Origin: Deinococcus aerophilus
GTDB taxonomy: Bacteria; Deinococcota; Deinococci; Deinococcales; Deinococcaceae
Length of the DNA stretch: 64,000 nt
Direction of reading: 5' to 3'
Assembly: GCF_014647075.1 (NCBI RefSeq)
Contig: NZ_BMOM01000004.1
Location: 124,001 to 188,000, forward strand
The position numbers were made by a program, and so were the translations under genes. The notes under the pieces are model-generated. The model ran no database searches. It was not told the DNA's origin and saw only the letters and a program-made list of their open reading frames with translations. Below, piece after piece: positions 24,436 to 34,379 of the stretch; the stretch's first letter is position 1; every line of letters starts with the position of its first letter.

Positions 24436-25902
24436 GTGACTTCCCCCCTTCTGCCCGGCGCGCTCGTCATGGTGGACATTCCCGGTCCGACCCTGGATCC
24501 GGAGACCGCCGCACACCTGAAGAAATACGGCGTGCGCAGCGTGTGTCTGTTCGGTAAGAACGTGCAGTCGCCCGGGCAACTGCGGGCGCTGTGTGCCGAT
24601 CTGCGCGGGGTGCTGGGAGAGGACGCCCTGATCGCCCTGGATCATGAGGGCGGCGCGATCCTGCGCCCCGAGTTCTGGCCGTTTGCTCCCAGCGCCATGG
24701 GCCTGGGGGCGGCGGACGACGTGGCCCTCACCGAGGAGGTCTCTGCCGCGCTGGCCCGGCAGCTGCGCAGCGTGGGTATCAACTGGAATTTTGCGCCCGT
24801 GCTGGACGTGAACGTGAATCCGGCCAATCCGGTGATCGGGGAACGGGCCTACGGCGGGGACGTGGAGCGGGTGACCCGGCATGGCCGGGCCGCGCTGGCC
24901 GGACACGCCGCCGAGCGCGTTGCCGCCTGCGTCAAGCACTTTCCGGGTCACGGAGACACCACGCAGGACAGCCATCTGGCCTTGCCCCGGGTGGACAAGT
25001 CACGCGCCGAACTGGAACAGACCGAATTCGCCCCCTTCCGCACCCTGCTGTCCGTCACGCCCGCCGTCATGACCGCCCACATCGTCTACAGCGCGCTCGA
25101 CGACGTGCATCCGGCCACCCTCTCGCGCCGGATCCTGACCGGCCTGCTGCGCCAGGAGTGGGGCTACGGCGGCGTGATTGTTACCGACAGCATGGGGATG
25201 CAGGCCATTGACGGCCATTACGGGCGCGGGGAGGCCGCCGTACTGGCATTGGAGGCCGGGGCCGATCTTGTGATGGCGCTGGGGCGCCGCGAGGCCCAGG
25301 GAGCGACCCTGGAAGCCGTCCAGACAGCGCTGTCTGGCCGCCTGAATGCCGGAGCGGTGCAGGCCAGCCTGGACCGCCTGCACGCTCTGGCCCACGCGTA
25401 CCCCGCCGCGGCCGACGCTTCTCTCGAGCCGCAGCAGGACGCTGCCGTGTTCCGCCGCGCCTGGGCACGCGGCCTGAGCGCCTACCGCAATCCGGTGGCC
25501 CCGCCCCCCGATTCGCGGGTGGTGCTGGTGGCCCATCGCCAGCCCCTGCGCGAGACCGTCAGCGAGGCCGCGGCGGACGCCGAGACGCTGGCCCGCGAAC
25601 TTGCTCAGGTGTACGAGGTTTCGCTGCATGCCTTCGACACGCCCGACCAGATTGACTGGGAAGCGGCGCGGGCCTCCGGCGCCCCCGTGATTCTGGCGAC
25701 GACGGCCCGCCACCGCCACCCTGCGCTGATCGGTGCGCGCCCCGACCTCCACCTGGCGCTGTATAACCCCTACGCCGTGCTGGACGTGGACGCCCCGGCG
25801 TTGCTCGCCTACGGGTTTCGTCCGGAAGCCCGCGCCGCCGTGCTGGACTGGCTGCGCGGCGCGGGCGTGGCAACGGGAAGCCTGCCGTTTGGACAGGAGT
25901 AG
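24436..25902 (+). CDS. nagZ: GH3 beta-N-acetylhexosaminidase (NagZ-like)
   Basis: 488 residues. [18 protein letters not shown] is the NagZ signature holding the mobile His-Asp dyad, and the nucleophile is the Asp of VIVTDSMGM. The GH3 barrel (about residues 1-330) is followed by an extra C-terminal domain of about 150 residues seen in longer members. It has no signal peptide, so it acts in the cytosol on GlcNAc-containing muropeptides or chitooligosaccharides. The GTG start follows TACGCT by seven bases. It is divergent from the sugar-binding protein/GH20 pair. Confidence 0.88.
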   Translation: MTSPLLPGALVMVDIPGPTLDPETAAHLKKYGVRSVCLFGKNVQSPGQLRALCADLRGVLGEDALIALDHEGGAILRPEFWPFAPSAMGLGAADDVALTEEVSAALARQLRSVGINWNFAPVLDVNVNPANPVIGERAYGGDVERVTRHGRAALAGHAAERVAACVKHFPGHGDTTQDSHLALPRVDKSRAELEQTEFAPFRTLLSVTPAVMTAHIVYSALDDVHPATLSRRILTGLLRQEWGYGGVIVTDSMGMQAIDGHYGRGEAAVLALEAGADLVMALGRREAQGATLEAVQTALSGRLNAGAVQASLDRLHALAHAYPAAADASLEPQQDAAVFRRAWARGLSAYRNPVAPPPDSRVVLVAHRQPLRETVSEAAADAETLARELAQVYEVSLHAFDTPDQIDWEAARASGAPVILATTARHRHPALIGARPDLHLALYNPYAVLDVDAPALLAYGFRPEARAAVLDWLRGAGVATGSLPFGQE

Positions 25903-25932
25903 GCTGCCGCTTCTCCTGAACTGCAGGGCGGT

Positions 25933-26820
25933 TTACCGCTCCCAGGGCCACGGGCCGGGCGCTGCCGCCACACCCAGCGCACGCGGCCCGGTGTGGACAT
26001 TCAGCACCGGGTTGACGCCTGCCGCGCCCGACCACACGATGGGATGCCGCTGCCGGAGCTGTTCGAGCAGGACGTCGGCGTCCTCGCGCACACTGCCATA
26101 CAGCAGGCCCACCCGCAGCGGGGTGCCCTCTCCGTGCTGGCGGGTGACCTGCTGACCCACGGCCTCGATGGCCCCCTTGTAGCTGCGGGCGCGGCCCACG
26201 TTGGTATAGGTTCCGGTAGCGCGGTCCACGGTGATGACGGGCTTGAGGTTGAGCAGCCCGCCCAGCGTGGCCTGCACCCGCCCGATGCGTCCGCCGCGGC
26301 GCAGGTACTCCAGCGTCTCGATGGTGAAGTACAGCTCGGTTTCCTGCTGCACGGCGCGCACCCACTTCAGCGCGGTTTCCAGCGTGTCGCCGCGCAGCGC
26401 CGCCGTCTGGGCCGCGTGGACCTGGAAGGCCTGCGCCGCGCTCAGGGTGCCCGAGTCATGAATCTGCAGCTGCACGTCCTTGAGGACCCCGCGGGCCTGC
26501 TCGGCGGCGTTGCGGCTGCCGCTCAGGCCCGCGCTGATGGTTATGGCGAGCACCTGCGAGAGCTGGCCGGAGCGGAAACGGGCGTCACGCACGGCCTCAG
26601 CCCATTCCTGCGGCGTGGGCTGGCTGCTCGTGGGGTGCTGCGGGTTGGTCTGCAATTCCCGGAACAGGTCGGCGCGCGAGATCTCGTTGGTGCGGTAGCT
26701 CGTGTTGCCGAAATTGACCGAGAACGGTGCGACGGCCACGTCGTTGTTGAGGGTCTCGAAGGCGTCCAGGCCGCCATCGGTGACGACGGCGAAACGGGGT
26801 TGGGGGTCAGTCTGTGTCAT
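25933..26820 (-). CDS. DegV family fatty-acid-binding protein
   Basis: 295 residues. [10 protein letters not shown] at the N-terminus, [17 protein letters not shown] in the middle and [20 protein letters not shown] are the DegV/FakB signatures, so it should bind a fatty acid in a buried pocket. A FakA kinase is not in the window. The ATG overlaps the stop of the upstream dehydrogenase by four bases. An unbroken frame continues upstream but overlaps the dehydrogenase in another frame. Confidence 0.9.
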   Translation of the reverse strand: MTQTDPQPRFAVVTDGGLDAFETLNNDVAVAPFSVNFGNTSYRTNEISRADLFRELQTNPQHPTSSQPTPQEWAEAVRDARFRSGQLSQVLAITISAGLSGSRNAAEQARGVLKDVQLQIHDSGTLSAAQAFQVHAAQTAALRGDTLETALKWVRAVQQETELYFTIETLEYLRRGGRIGRVQATLGGLLNLKPVITVDRATGTYTNVGRARSYKGAIEAVGQQVTRQHGEGTPLRVGLLYGSVREDADVLLEQLRQRHPIVWSGAAGVNPVLNVHTGPRALGVAAAPGPWPWER

Positions 26821-27698
26821 CGAAGTTCCTTTCCGTTCATCTGTTCCACCAGTTTCAGCATAGCGGTGTGGTCCTCGGCCGGGCCGACCATCTGTGCGGC
26901 GGCGCGGCACAGTGCGCCGACCTGGGCAAGGACAGGCGTGCTGCTCTTGTTGGCCGATGCCACGTCCAGCGCGATACCGATGTCTTTTGCCAGCAGTCCC
27001 AGGCCAAAAGTCGGCGGAAATTCGCGGGTCAGCACGCGGGCGGGAATCAGGTTCTCGCTGGCATTGCTGCGTCCACTGCTCGCGTTGATGACCGTCAGCG
27101 CCGCGCCCAGATCCACGCCGCTGCCCGCCAGCGCGGCGAGCCCCTCGCCCGCAGCCCACAGGTTCACGGCCAGCAGGGCATTGTTGATGGCCTTGACCGT
27201 GAAGCCCGCGCCGGTGTTGCCCACATGCACAATTTTGTCTGCAAACGCGAGGTGGGGGCGCACGGCCTGCACCTCGTCCGCCGGGCCGCCCAGCATCACC
27301 GTCAGGGTGCCCGCCTGCGCTCCGGTCACGCCGCCGCTGACCGGGGCGTCCAGGAACTTCACACCGCACGCGAGCAGCCGGCCCCGCTGGGCGTGCGCCG
27401 CGTCCGGATGGCCGCTGGTGCAGTCCACCCAGACGGTGCCTTCCTTCAGGTACTCCTCGATCTGTCCGATCACCTCGTCCACATCGGCGCTGGTGGGCAG
27501 GCAGGTAAAGATCACCCCGGCCCCGGCGACCTCCTGCAGGGTAGCGGCGTGGGTGCCGTACTCGGCGGCGTGCGCCTGCGCCCGGTCAAAGTGGCGGTTC
27601 CAGACCAGGGTCGGCCCGTCTGCGGGGGTGCGGCGGGCCAGCGCGGCGGCCATGGGAACACCCATGGCGCCCAGGCCCAGAAAGGCGACTCTTGTCAT
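26817..27698 (-). CDS. NAD(P)-dependent beta-hydroxyacid dehydrogenase
   Basis: 293 residues of the 3-hydroxyisobutyrate dehydrogenase/GarR family. The Rossmann motif is [17 protein letters not shown], the substrate motif is [16 protein letters not shown], and the catalytic Lys is in VKAINN. The exact hydroxyacid cannot be told. TAGCCT ends six bases before the ATG, so the mRNA is probably leaderless. It is coupled to the DegV gene by ATGA. Confidence 0.9.
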   Translation of the reverse strand: MTRVAFLGLGAMGVPMAAALARRTPADGPTLVWNRHFDRAQAHAAEYGTHAATLQEVAGAGVIFTCLPTSADVDEVIGQIEEYLKEGTVWVDCTSGHPDAAHAQRGRLLACGVKFLDAPVSGGVTGAQAGTLTVMLGGPADEVQAVRPHLAFADKIVHVGNTGAGFTVKAINNALLAVNLWAAGEGLAALAGSGVDLGAALTVINASSGRSNASENLIPARVLTREFPPTFGLGLLAKDIGIALDVASANKSSTPVLAQVGALCRAAAQMVGPAEDHTAMLKLVEQMNGKELR

Positions 27699-27704
27699 GT
27701 GCCC

Positions 27705-27710
27705 AGGCTA
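27705..27710 (-). promoter_or_regulatory. -10 box, hydroxyacid dehydrogenase gene
   Basis: TAGCCT, six bases before the ATG. Confidence 0.5.
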
Positions 27711-27793
27711 GGGGCCGGGACCCGGACCGGCGGCAACTGTGGACCGGGTCCAAAGTTTTGGCGGGTGGGAACGGGGCCGGCAGGCCGGAAGCC

Positions 27794-28381
27794 TTACTTC
27801 CTGAGCCGGCCCTTGCTGGTCTGGTCCGCAGGGGTCTGGCCCAGCGTCAATTCGGAGTCTGCCGCACCGAAGCGTTCACGCAGAAAGCGGCCCTGGCTGA
27901 GCAGGCGGTCGGCCGTGGCATGGTCGTGGCGCAGCGCCTCGCGCACGCCGTCTTCCAGCAGGCCCAGTTGCTCGCTCAGGAGGATCTCGGGCGGCTGGCC
28001 CTGACCCTGCAGGGTGCGGCGCGCACCGTCGGTCAGGTTCAGGTAGGCGCGCAGGGTGTCGGGCAGGTAGGCCTCGCGGGTCTGGGCCAGCAGATAGGCG
28101 GTCCGGGGGTCGCTGTTCACTCCTTCCAGGCGGGCGTCGGTGACCAGACACAGCAGCCCCCAGGCCTGGGTGCGTGCCGGTTCGGGCAGGCGCAGCGCCA
28201 GGGACTCGGGAAGCCCGGACGGTACATGCGAGGGGGCGGCCGTGAGGGAAGCCGACAGGGACGCTGCCGGTTCCCCGGGCGGTGGTTCCAGGGAGCGGCG
28301 GGCCGCCTTGCCCATGTTGTCCACGTAGACAATCGCCGTAACGCCGCCGAAGATCACCAGCAGGATCAGAACCGCCATCAT
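27794..28381 (-). CDS. Hypothetical membrane-anchored protein
   Basis: 195 residues, not recognised. It starts with one membrane helix (MMAVLILLVIFGGVTAIVYV), followed by a Pro/Ala/Ser linker and a helical domain rich in Leu, Arg and Gln. The first of two ATGs is preceded by GGAGGG. It lies 67 bases downstream of the SPFH gene on the same strand and may work with it at the membrane. Confidence 0.7.
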   Translation of the reverse strand: MMAVLILLVIFGGVTAIVYVDNMGKAARRSLEPPPGEPAASLSASLTAAPSHVPSGLPESLALRLPEPARTQAWGLLCLVTDARLEGVNSDPRTAYLLAQTREAYLPDTLRAYLNLTDGARRTLQGQGQPPEILLSEQLGLLEDGVREALRHDHATADRLLSQGRFLRERFGAADSELTLGQTPADQTSKGRLRK

Positions 28382-28448
28382 GGCCGGTCCCTCCCGCGCC
28401 GGACGTTCGCCTCGTTCATCCCGAGCAGTGTAGTGCCCACGTCGGTGC

Positions 28449-29450
28449 TCAGTTGCCGCTCTGCGCCGGGGTCTGCTCCACCTTCGGCAGCGTCTGGGTG
28501 CCAAACGACTTCAGGTCCAGCAGAAAGTTGCTGTCGCTGGGCAGCATCACGGTCTGGATGCCGGGGGCGAGGCGCTCGGCCACCGTGAGCTGGATCAGCT
28601 GCGGATTCTCCTTGAGGGCGCGGCCCCGCAGAGACAGGGCCTCGGCCTCGCCCTTGGCCGTCTCGATGGCGGCCTTGGCCTTGCCCTCGGCCTGAACCAC
28701 GTCGCGCTGGGCGCTGATCTCGGCCTGTTGCAGCCGGTTCCTCTCGACGGCGACCTGCTGCTCGGCCGTCTGCTTTTGCTCGATGGCCTTGGCCACACTT
28801 TCTGGAATCTTCAGTTCGCGCAGCAGGATGGCGTCCAGAATCAGGTTGTTGCGCGAGAAGGCCTTTTCCAGCTCGGTGGTGATGCTGGCCTCCAGCTGGG
28901 TACGCTGGTTGCTGATCAGGTCGGCGGCCCCGAACTGCCCGATGGAGTCGCGCACCTTGCTGCGCAGTTGCGGGCGCAGAACGGTGTTGAGGTAATTGCG
29001 CCCCAGTTCCTTGTGCAAGATGGCCGCCTTGCTGCGGTCAATACGAAACTGCACGGTCACGTCCGCCGTGATGTCCAGCCCCTCCTTGCTGCGGGCGCGG
29101 ATGGATCCCTCGTCCTGCTTGTTGGTGTCATGGGCGAGCGTGACTTCCTGCAGCCGGGCGTCATAGAGCGTGACCTTATCCACAAAGGGAACCACGAAGT
29201 GCAGGCCCTCCTGAAGAGGATCGGGCTTGACGCCACTCAGGGCGCTGAACACCACCCCGACGAAGCCCGCCGGGACCACCGTGATGCTCTGGGCCACGAT
29301 CAGGCCGGCGACCACCACACCGCCGACGATCCAGCCCAGGCGCGAGGAGAAACGGGGGGCCGGGCGGCCCGGGGGACCGCTGGGATTGTTGACCGGATCG
29401 GGCCGCTGAGGAGAGAAGCCGCGCCCGTTGCCACTGTTGGGGTCTGTCAT
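28449..29450 (-). CDS. SPFH/prohibitin family membrane protein
   Basis: 333 residues. A proline-rich N-terminus precedes one membrane helix (LGWIVGGVVVAGLIVAQSI), then the SPFH domain (VPAGFVGVVFSALSG to about residue 220) and a coiled coil rich in Ala, Glu and Gln (KQTAEQQVAVERNRLQQAE). This is the architecture of prohibitin-like proteins that form ring assemblies, often with membrane proteases. No protease is adjacent. A shorter in-frame start is unlikely because the polar N-terminus is common in Deinococcus. Confidence 0.88.
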   Translation of the reverse strand: MTDPNSGNGRGFSPQRPDPVNNPSGPPGRPAPRFSSRLGWIVGGVVVAGLIVAQSITVVPAGFVGVVFSALSGVKPDPLQEGLHFVVPFVDKVTLYDARLQEVTLAHDTNKQDEGSIRARSKEGLDITADVTVQFRIDRSKAAILHKELGRNYLNTVLRPQLRSKVRDSIGQFGAADLISNQRTQLEASITTELEKAFSRNNLILDAILLRELKIPESVAKAIEQKQTAEQQVAVERNRLQQAEISAQRDVVQAEGKAKAAIETAKGEAEALSLRGRALKENPQLIQLTVAERLAPGIQTVMLPSDSNFLLDLKSFGTQTLPKVEQTPAQSGN

Positions 29451-29531
29451 GCTTCCAGTACGCGCCCGGGCAGTGCCGGGTTGCACGATGGCACAGGGCT
29501 GGAGCCACCGCCTGCTCTCAGGCGCCCGGGG

Positions 29532-29927
29532 TCAGGCGTCCAGCGTCGGGGGCGTCACGTCGTTTACATAGACCCACTGACCGTCCAGCTGCGCAAAGAC
29601 GCTGCGTTCGCGCAGCACGTATTTCTCGCCGCCCGCCACCTTCAGGGTCGCGCTGAATTCCACCTCGTCGCCGCTCGCCTCATGGACCTTGAGGCACAGG
29701 TAGCGCGTGTGGTCATTCAGGTGCAGCGTTGTCGGGCGGTGGTCGGGGTGCCAGGTCTTCAGCACGAAAGCGGCGTTGCCCAGGGCATAGGCCGCGTAGC
29801 GCGCGCGCATCAGCGCCTCGGGCGTGGCGGGCGGGCACGTCCCGTCGTGTGCCGGTCCACAGCAGTGGGCATAGCTGTGTCCCGAACCGCAGGGGCAGGA
29901 CTTGAACGGCGGATATGCCAGGGGCAT
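29532..29927 (-). CDS. YchJ family protein with N-terminal SEC-C zinc motif
   Basis: 131 residues. CPCGSGHSYAHCCG at the N-terminus is the SEC-C-like zinc-binding motif, and the rest is the NTF2-like YchJ domain. Function is unknown; SEC-C motifs often mediate protein binding. TAGCTT ends six bases before the ATG. It is divergent from the TrmH-family gene, about 92 bases away. Confidence 0.88.
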   Translation of the reverse strand: MPLAYPPFKSCPCGSGHSYAHCCGPAHDGTCPPATPEALMRARYAAYALGNAAFVLKTWHPDHRPTTLHLNDHTRYLCLKVHEASGDEVEFSATLKVAGGEKYVLRERSVFAQLDGQWVYVNDVTPPTLDA

Positions 29928-29933
29928 GGCGTC

Positions 29934-29939
29934 AAGCTA
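29934..29939 (-). promoter_or_regulatory. -10 box, YchJ gene
   Basis: TAGCTT, six bases before the ATG. Confidence 0.5.
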
Positions 29940-30005
29940 GCTCACAGCCCGCCTCCGTGTGGCCGACTCTGCACCCGGTTCAGCGCTCCCGACCGGGACG
30001 GGGCC

Positions 30006-30011
30006 CATAAT
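30006..30011 (+). promoter_or_regulatory. -10 box, TrmH-family gene
   Basis: CATAAT, eight bases before the ATG. Confidence 0.55.
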
Positions 30012-30019
30012 CGGGGGTC

Positions 30020-30817
30020 ATGACCCGCGCTCCCATCATCACCTCGCTGCAAAATCCCCAGATCAAACGGCTGGTCCGCCTCAAGACCCGCCGCGCCCGC
30101 GACGAGGAGGGGGTGATCCTGATCGAGGGGGCGCGTGAACTGTTCCGGGCGATCGGCGGTGGACTCGTGCCGGCCGAGGTGTACCACTGCCCGGAGCTGT
30201 ACAGTCCCGAGGCCCATGAGGTCGCCGACACACTGAGCGCCCCGCTGACCGAACTGTCGCGCCCGGCCTTCGAGAAGGTCAGCGGCCGCGAGAACCCCGA
30301 CGGTCTGCTGGCGGTGGTCTCCGCCCCACGGGTCAGGCTGCCCGAACCCGGGCCGGAAGCGGTGGTGGTCGTGCTGCACGGACTGGAAAAACCCGGCAAC
30401 GTGGGCGCAATTCTGAGGACGGCGGACGCTTCGGGTGCGGCGGGCGTTCTCGTGCTGGGGCGGGGGGCAGACCCCTACGGCCCCAACGTGATCCGGGCCA
30501 GCCAGGGCAGCGTGTTTGCCTTGCCCGTGGCCGTGATGACCGAGGAGGAGGCGCAGACCTGGCTCTCGGCACACGGCTTCACCACCGTGGCGTGTACGCC
30601 GGACGCGCCGCGCGTGTACTGGGACGCGCCGCTGCGTGGGCGGGTGGCCCTGTTGCTCGGCACCGAACACGAGGGACTGCCGGCCGCGTGGCGGCAGAGC
30701 GACCACAGCGTACGAATCCCCATGCATGCGGGCGGAGCCGACAGCCTGAACGTGGCCACCGCCGCCGCCCTGATGCTGTACGAGTGCCAGCGCCAGCGCC
30801 GCTCCAGCGCTTCTTAG
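30020..30817 (+). CDS. TrmH family RNA 2'-O-methyltransferase
   Basis: 265 residues. An N-terminal substrate-binding domain ([19 protein letters not shown]) precedes the SPOUT domain with motifs [30 protein letters not shown] and [19 protein letters not shown], which form the knotted SAM site. It should methylate rRNA or tRNA; the target nucleotide is unknown. CATAAT ends eight bases before the ATG. Confidence 0.92.
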   Translation: MTRAPIITSLQNPQIKRLVRLKTRRARDEEGVILIEGARELFRAIGGGLVPAEVYHCPELYSPEAHEVADTLSAPLTELSRPAFEKVSGRENPDGLLAVVSAPRVRLPEPGPEAVVVVLHGLEKPGNVGAILRTADASGAAGVLVLGRGADPYGPNVIRASQGSVFALPVAVMTEEEAQTWLSAHGFTTVACTPDAPRVYWDAPLRGRVALLLGTEHEGLPAAWRQSDHSVRIPMHAGGADSLNVATAAALMLYECQRQRRSSAS

Positions 30818-30845
30818 GGCGGGGAAGAAGGCGCGGGCGCGGGCT

Positions 30846-31334
30846 CTATTCCAGCAGTTCGGAGGCCTGGGGCCGCGCCGGAGGGGGTACCCGCACGATG
30901 GTCAGCATGTAGCGGCCCAGCGCTTGGATGGCATGGTAAAAGTGCTCGAACTCGATGGGCTTGACCACATAGCTCGCCGCGAACGCCTGATACGAATGCA
31001 GGATGTCCTCGTCGGCCTGGCTGGTGGTGAGCATGATCACGGGAATGGTCATCAGCTGGGGGTCGCGCTTGATCTCGCGCAGCAGTTCCATGCCGTTCAT
31101 GCGCGGCATGTTGATGTCCAGCAAGATCACGTCGGGCCGCGGAAGCGTGCCCTCCCGGGCGCGCAGGAAGGCCAGCGCCTCCACGCCGTCACGGACCACA
31201 TGCAGCCGGTTGAGCATGCCCGCTTCCTCAAAGGCCTCACGGGTCAGCAGAATGTCGGGCTCGCTGTCCTCAACGAGCAGAATCTCGATGGGGGTGGCTT
31301 GGGCATTGTGGAGGGGGAGCTGTGGACTGGTCAT
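30846..31334 (-). CDS. Single-domain response regulator (CheY/Rcp1-like)
   Basis: 162 residues, a receiver domain only. The acidic pair is in LLVEDSEPDILL, the phosphoacceptor Asp in VILLDINMPRMNG, the Thr in IMLTTSQ, and the Lys in YVVKPIEFEHF. The short proline-rich tail and sequence style are those of Rcp1-type regulators that pair with phytochrome-like kinases. No kinase is nearby. AAAGG lies seven bases before the ATG. Confidence 0.9.
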   Translation of the reverse strand: MTSPQLPLHNAQATPIEILLVEDSEPDILLTREAFEEAGMLNRLHVVRDGVEALAFLRAREGTLPRPDVILLDINMPRMNGMELLREIKRDPQLMTIPVIMLTTSQADEDILHSYQAFAASYVVKPIEFEHFYHAIQALGRYMLTIVRVPPPARPQASELLE

Positions 31335-31552
31335 GGGGAAACCTTTGAAGGGAGGGTGGAAGACCGCTCGGGAAGGGAGTAAGGGTCGGGGCAACGGTCC
31401 GGAGGCCTCACGCCGGCACTTCGGAACATTCCTTCCAGTGTGGGCTCCCAGAATGGGCGCAACCCACCGGTACGCTTTAAGGTCTCTGCAGAGGGCCTTA
31501 TGAGACCCTTGACGTGGCCCCGCCCGCGGAGCGGCCCGCCGCGCCCCTGCCG

Positions 31553-31558
31553 TACCAT
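31553..31558 (+). promoter_or_regulatory. -10 box, small GNAT gene
   Basis: TACCAT, five bases before the ATG. Confidence 0.5.
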
Positions 31559-31563
31559 CGGGC

Positions 31564-31884
31564 ATGACCAGCGACGGCGGGGAGATCACCGTGAGGGACA
31601 ACGAGGACGCGCAGCGCTACGAGATCCGGGTGGGTGCCGAGATGGCCGGCTACGCGGAATACCGGCCTCTTTCCGGGGCCCGGATGCTGCCGCACACCCA
31701 GATCGAGGAGCAGTATGAGGGCCAGGGACTGGGCTCGCGGCTGATCCGGTACGCGCTGGACGACCTGCGCTCGCGCGGGCTGAACGCCGTGCCCACCTGT
31801 CCCTTCGTGGCCGCCTACATCCGCGAGCACCCCAGGTACCTGGACCTGGTCCCGCCGGGTCAGCGCGCGGCGCTCGGGCTGTAG
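31564..31884 (+). CDS. Small GNAT-fold N-acetyltransferase (YjdJ-like)
   Basis: 106 residues, the short acetyltransferase form with IEEQYEGQGLGSRLIRYAL as acetyl-CoA loop and CPFVAAYIREHPRYLDLV as the conserved end. The substrate is unknown. TACCAT ends five bases before the ATG. Confidence 0.85.
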   Translation: MTSDGGEITVRDNEDAQRYEIRVGAEMAGYAEYRPLSGARMLPHTQIEEQYEGQGLGSRLIRYALDDLRSRGLNAVPTCPFVAAYIREHPRYLDLVPPGQRAALGL

Positions 31885-31910
31885 GCGCCGGGACACCGCG
31901 CGCGCTGCGT

Positions 31911-31916
31911 TAAGCT
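31911..31916 (+). promoter_or_regulatory. -10 box, MBL-fold gene
   Basis: TAAGCT, six bases before the ATG. Confidence 0.5.
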
Positions 31917-31922
31917 GACCGC

Positions 31923-32786
31923 ATGGCCTGGACGCATCACAGACGCATCGGAAACATTGAGGTCATCAGCCTCACAGACGGTCGGTTTCGCCTGGACGGC
32001 GGGGCGATGTTCGGCAGCGTGCCCAAGACGCTGTGGGAGCGGGTGGCCCCGGCAGATGAGCTGAACCGCATCCGCCTGCGCATCAACCCGCTGCTGATCC
32101 GGCTGGGGGGCGAGAACATCCTGATCGAGACCGGCTTTTGGGACCGGGGCGGCGAGAAGTTCGAGGCGATCTACGGACTGGACCGCGACGAAACGGTGTT
32201 CCGGGGGCTGGAGGGCGTGGGACTGACGCCGGATGACATTCATCTGGTCATCAACACCCACCTGCATTTTGACCACGCCGGGCGCAACACCACGGCGCTG
32301 AACACCCCGGCCTTTCCCAACGCCCGCTACGTTGTTCAGCGCCGTGAGCTGGAGGACGCCCGGAACACCCATGAGCGCAGCCGTGCGAGCTACGTGCCCG
32401 ACACCTTCGAGCCGATTGCCGACGCCGGCCTGTTCGACGTGATTGACGGCGAGCATGAACTCAGGCCCGGCCTGAGCGTGCTGCCGTTGCCGGGCCACAA
32501 CCTGGGCCAGCAGGGCGTGGTCCTGAGAAGTGCCGGGCAGACCCTGGTGTACGCTGCCGATCTGATTCCTATGCTGGCGCATGCGCCCACGCCGTACATC
32601 ATGGGATACGACCTGTATCCGGTCACGACGCTGGAAATGCGTAAAAAGTACCTGCCGCAGTGGTTTGAGGAAGGGGTGGTTCTGTGCACGCCACATGATC
32701 CCGAGACTCCGTTTGCCCGCCTGCAGGCCAATCCGAAAGGCGGCTTCGTGGCGGTGCCGGAGGTGGGCGAAGCGGCCACCGCCTGA
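31923..32786 (+). CDS. MBL-fold metallo-hydrolase
   Basis: 287 residues. INTHLHFDHAGRN holds the HxHxDH metal motif, LPLPGHNLGQQGVVL the next metal His, and YAADLIP the bridging Asp. It resembles lactonase-like or generic MBL hydrolases rather than a beta-lactamase; there is no signal peptide. TAAGCT lies six bases before the ATG. Confidence 0.9.
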   Translation: MAWTHHRRIGNIEVISLTDGRFRLDGGAMFGSVPKTLWERVAPADELNRIRLRINPLLIRLGGENILIETGFWDRGGEKFEAIYGLDRDETVFRGLEGVGLTPDDIHLVINTHLHFDHAGRNTTALNTPAFPNARYVVQRRELEDARNTHERSRASYVPDTFEPIADAGLFDVIDGEHELRPGLSVLPLPGHNLGQQGVVLRSAGQTLVYAADLIPMLAHAPTPYIMGYDLYPVTTLEMRKKYLPQWFEEGVVLCTPHDPETPFARLQANPKGGFVAVPEVGEAATA

Positions 32787-32851
32787 GCCCGGGGCTTTCA
32801 CCGGGCCTTTCAATGGGCCATCTGACTGATTCGGCCGTGACCTGCGCGGTG

Positions 32852-32857
32852 TAAGGT
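32852..32857 (+). promoter_or_regulatory. -10 box, MATE gene
   Basis: TAAGGT, eight bases before the ATG. Confidence 0.5.
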
Positions 32858-32865
32858 GGCGCGGT

Positions 32866-34269
32866 ATGTCTGCCGTGCCCAGTCTTGTTCCCTCCACTGA
32901 AACGATCAAGTCACCCATGCGTGAGATCGCCTCCATCGCCGTTCCGGTCAGCCTGGAGATGGTGATTCAGCTGCTGCTGACCTTCATCAACCAGATCATC
33001 GTGGGCACGCTGGGGGCGGTGGCGGTGGCCGCCGTGGGCCTGAGCGGCAGCCTGAGCTTTCTGTTCTTCATCACCCTGGGCGCGCTGGGTTCGGGCACCA
33101 GCATCCTGATCGCGCGGCGCGCCGGGGCCAATGACCAGACGGGTGTGAACCATACCCTCAGCGTGACGCTGGTGCTCAGCACGGTGCTGGGGGCCGCGCT
33201 GACACTGCCCATCATCTTGGGGGCCGAACGGTTGCTGGGGCTGGCGGGCGGCGCGCCGGAAGTGACGCGCACGGCGACTCCGTACATGCAGGTGGCCATG
33301 CTCGCCCTGCTTCCCGGCATGCTGGGCTGGATCTTCAGCGGGGCGCTGCGCTCGCTGGGGCACGCCCGCACGCCGCTGGTCATCACCAGCATGACCGTGG
33401 TGGTGGAGAGTCTGGTGGCCTACGGTCTGGTTTTCGGGGTCGGGCCGTTGCCGCAGCTGGGGGTGGTGGGCGCAGCGTGGGCGCTGGTCATTGCCAACGT
33501 GCTCAAGGCCGGGCTGCTCGCGTATCAGGTCTTTGGACCCCGCCGTCTGGCCGCGCTGCGTTTTCCGGCCCGCACCGCCCTGCGCTCCATCGCCGCGCCG
33601 CTGCTCGCCCTCAGCGCGCCGCTGGCCTTCACCGAGTTCGCGTGGAGCCTGGGCAACTTCCTGTACGCTGCCGTCTACGCCCGTGTGGGCACGGTGGCGC
33701 TGGCGGCCAGCCAGATCGTGGGTACGCTGGAGGGCATTTTCATTGTGGGATCGTTTGGCCTGATGAGCGCGGCCACCGTGTTCATCGGGCGGGCGCTGGG
33801 TGCCGGCGACGCTGCCGGAGCGCAGCTGTGGCTGGCCCGCATCACCCGCGCGGGGCTGATCACAGGTCTGGGCTTCGGTGCCCTGTTTGCCCTGAGCGCC
33901 CTGATTGTGCCCGGCCTGTTTCCCAAAGTCGGGGCGGATGTGCATCACATCGCGCTGTTCGGCATTCTGATCAACGCGAGTACCCAGGTTTTCAAAGTCC
34001 GCAACATGATCGTGGGGGGCGGCGTGCTGCCCAGCGCGGGCGACGGCCGGGGCATCATCATCGGGGACGTGGTGGGCGCGTTTGTGGTGGGGCTGCCGCT
34101 GGCGATCACGCTCGGGCTGTACACCCCGCTGGGTATATGGGGCGTTTTTGTGGCCCGCGGCCTGGAGGAAATCGTGAAGGTCGGCATCTTCGAGTGGCGG
34201 CGCCGGCGCGTGAACTGGGAGCGGCTGGCCGAGCAGCAGCGGGGACAAGAAGTGGTGGCTGCGCACTGA
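32866..34269 (+). CDS. MATE family efflux transporter
   Basis: 467 residues with about 12 membrane helices. The start [20 protein letters not shown] followed by [20 protein letters not shown] is the MATE pattern. It would export cationic compounds in exchange for Na+ or H+. The C-terminus is basic and cytoplasmic (EWRRRRVNW). TAAGGT ends eight bases before the ATG. A 12-base inverted repeat follows the stop. Confidence 0.9.
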   Translation: MSAVPSLVPSTETIKSPMREIASIAVPVSLEMVIQLLLTFINQIIVGTLGAVAVAAVGLSGSLSFLFFITLGALGSGTSILIARRAGANDQTGVNHTLSVTLVLSTVLGAALTLPIILGAERLLGLAGGAPEVTRTATPYMQVAMLALLPGMLGWIFSGALRSLGHARTPLVITSMTVVVESLVAYGLVFGVGPLPQLGVVGAAWALVIANVLKAGLLAYQVFGPRRLAALRFPARTALRSIAAPLLALSAPLAFTEFAWSLGNFLYAAVYARVGTVALAASQIVGTLEGIFIVGSFGLMSAATVFIGRALGAGDAAGAQLWLARITRAGLITGLGFGALFALSALIVPGLFPKVGADVHHIALFGILINASTQVFKVRNMIVGGGVLPSAGDGRGIIIGDVVGAFVVGLPLAITLGLYTPLGIWGVFVARGLEEIVKVGIFEWRRRRVNWERLAEQQRGQEVVAAH

Positions 34270-34289
34270 GAATCAGCACTCCTGTCACA

Positions 34290-34333
34290 CAGGCCCGCCT
34301 CTTTCCCTCGTCTGTGGGATGGAGGCGGGCCTG
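34290..34333. terminator. 12-base inverted repeat between convergent genes
   Basis: Arms 34290-34301 and 34322-34333 pair perfectly around a 20-base loop, between the MATE gene end and the ABC ATPase end. A bidirectional terminator is likely, though no T tract follows. Confidence 0.6.
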
Positions 34334-34379
34334 CGTGGTGGTGCGGGCGCATTTGTGTTTCTGGGCGGTGACCCGGGTG

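Noticed and set aside
25933..27369. A 478-codon frame suggesting a DegV fusion protein
   Set aside because: The N-terminal half is out of frame with the hydroxyacid dehydrogenase and has no domain; the ATG at 26820 with an ATGA overlap is the real start.
31481..31507. GGTCTC...GAGACC dyad upstream of the response regulator
   Set aside because: Six-base arms with a 15-base spacer are expected by chance in this GC-rich sequence, and no promoter aligns with it.
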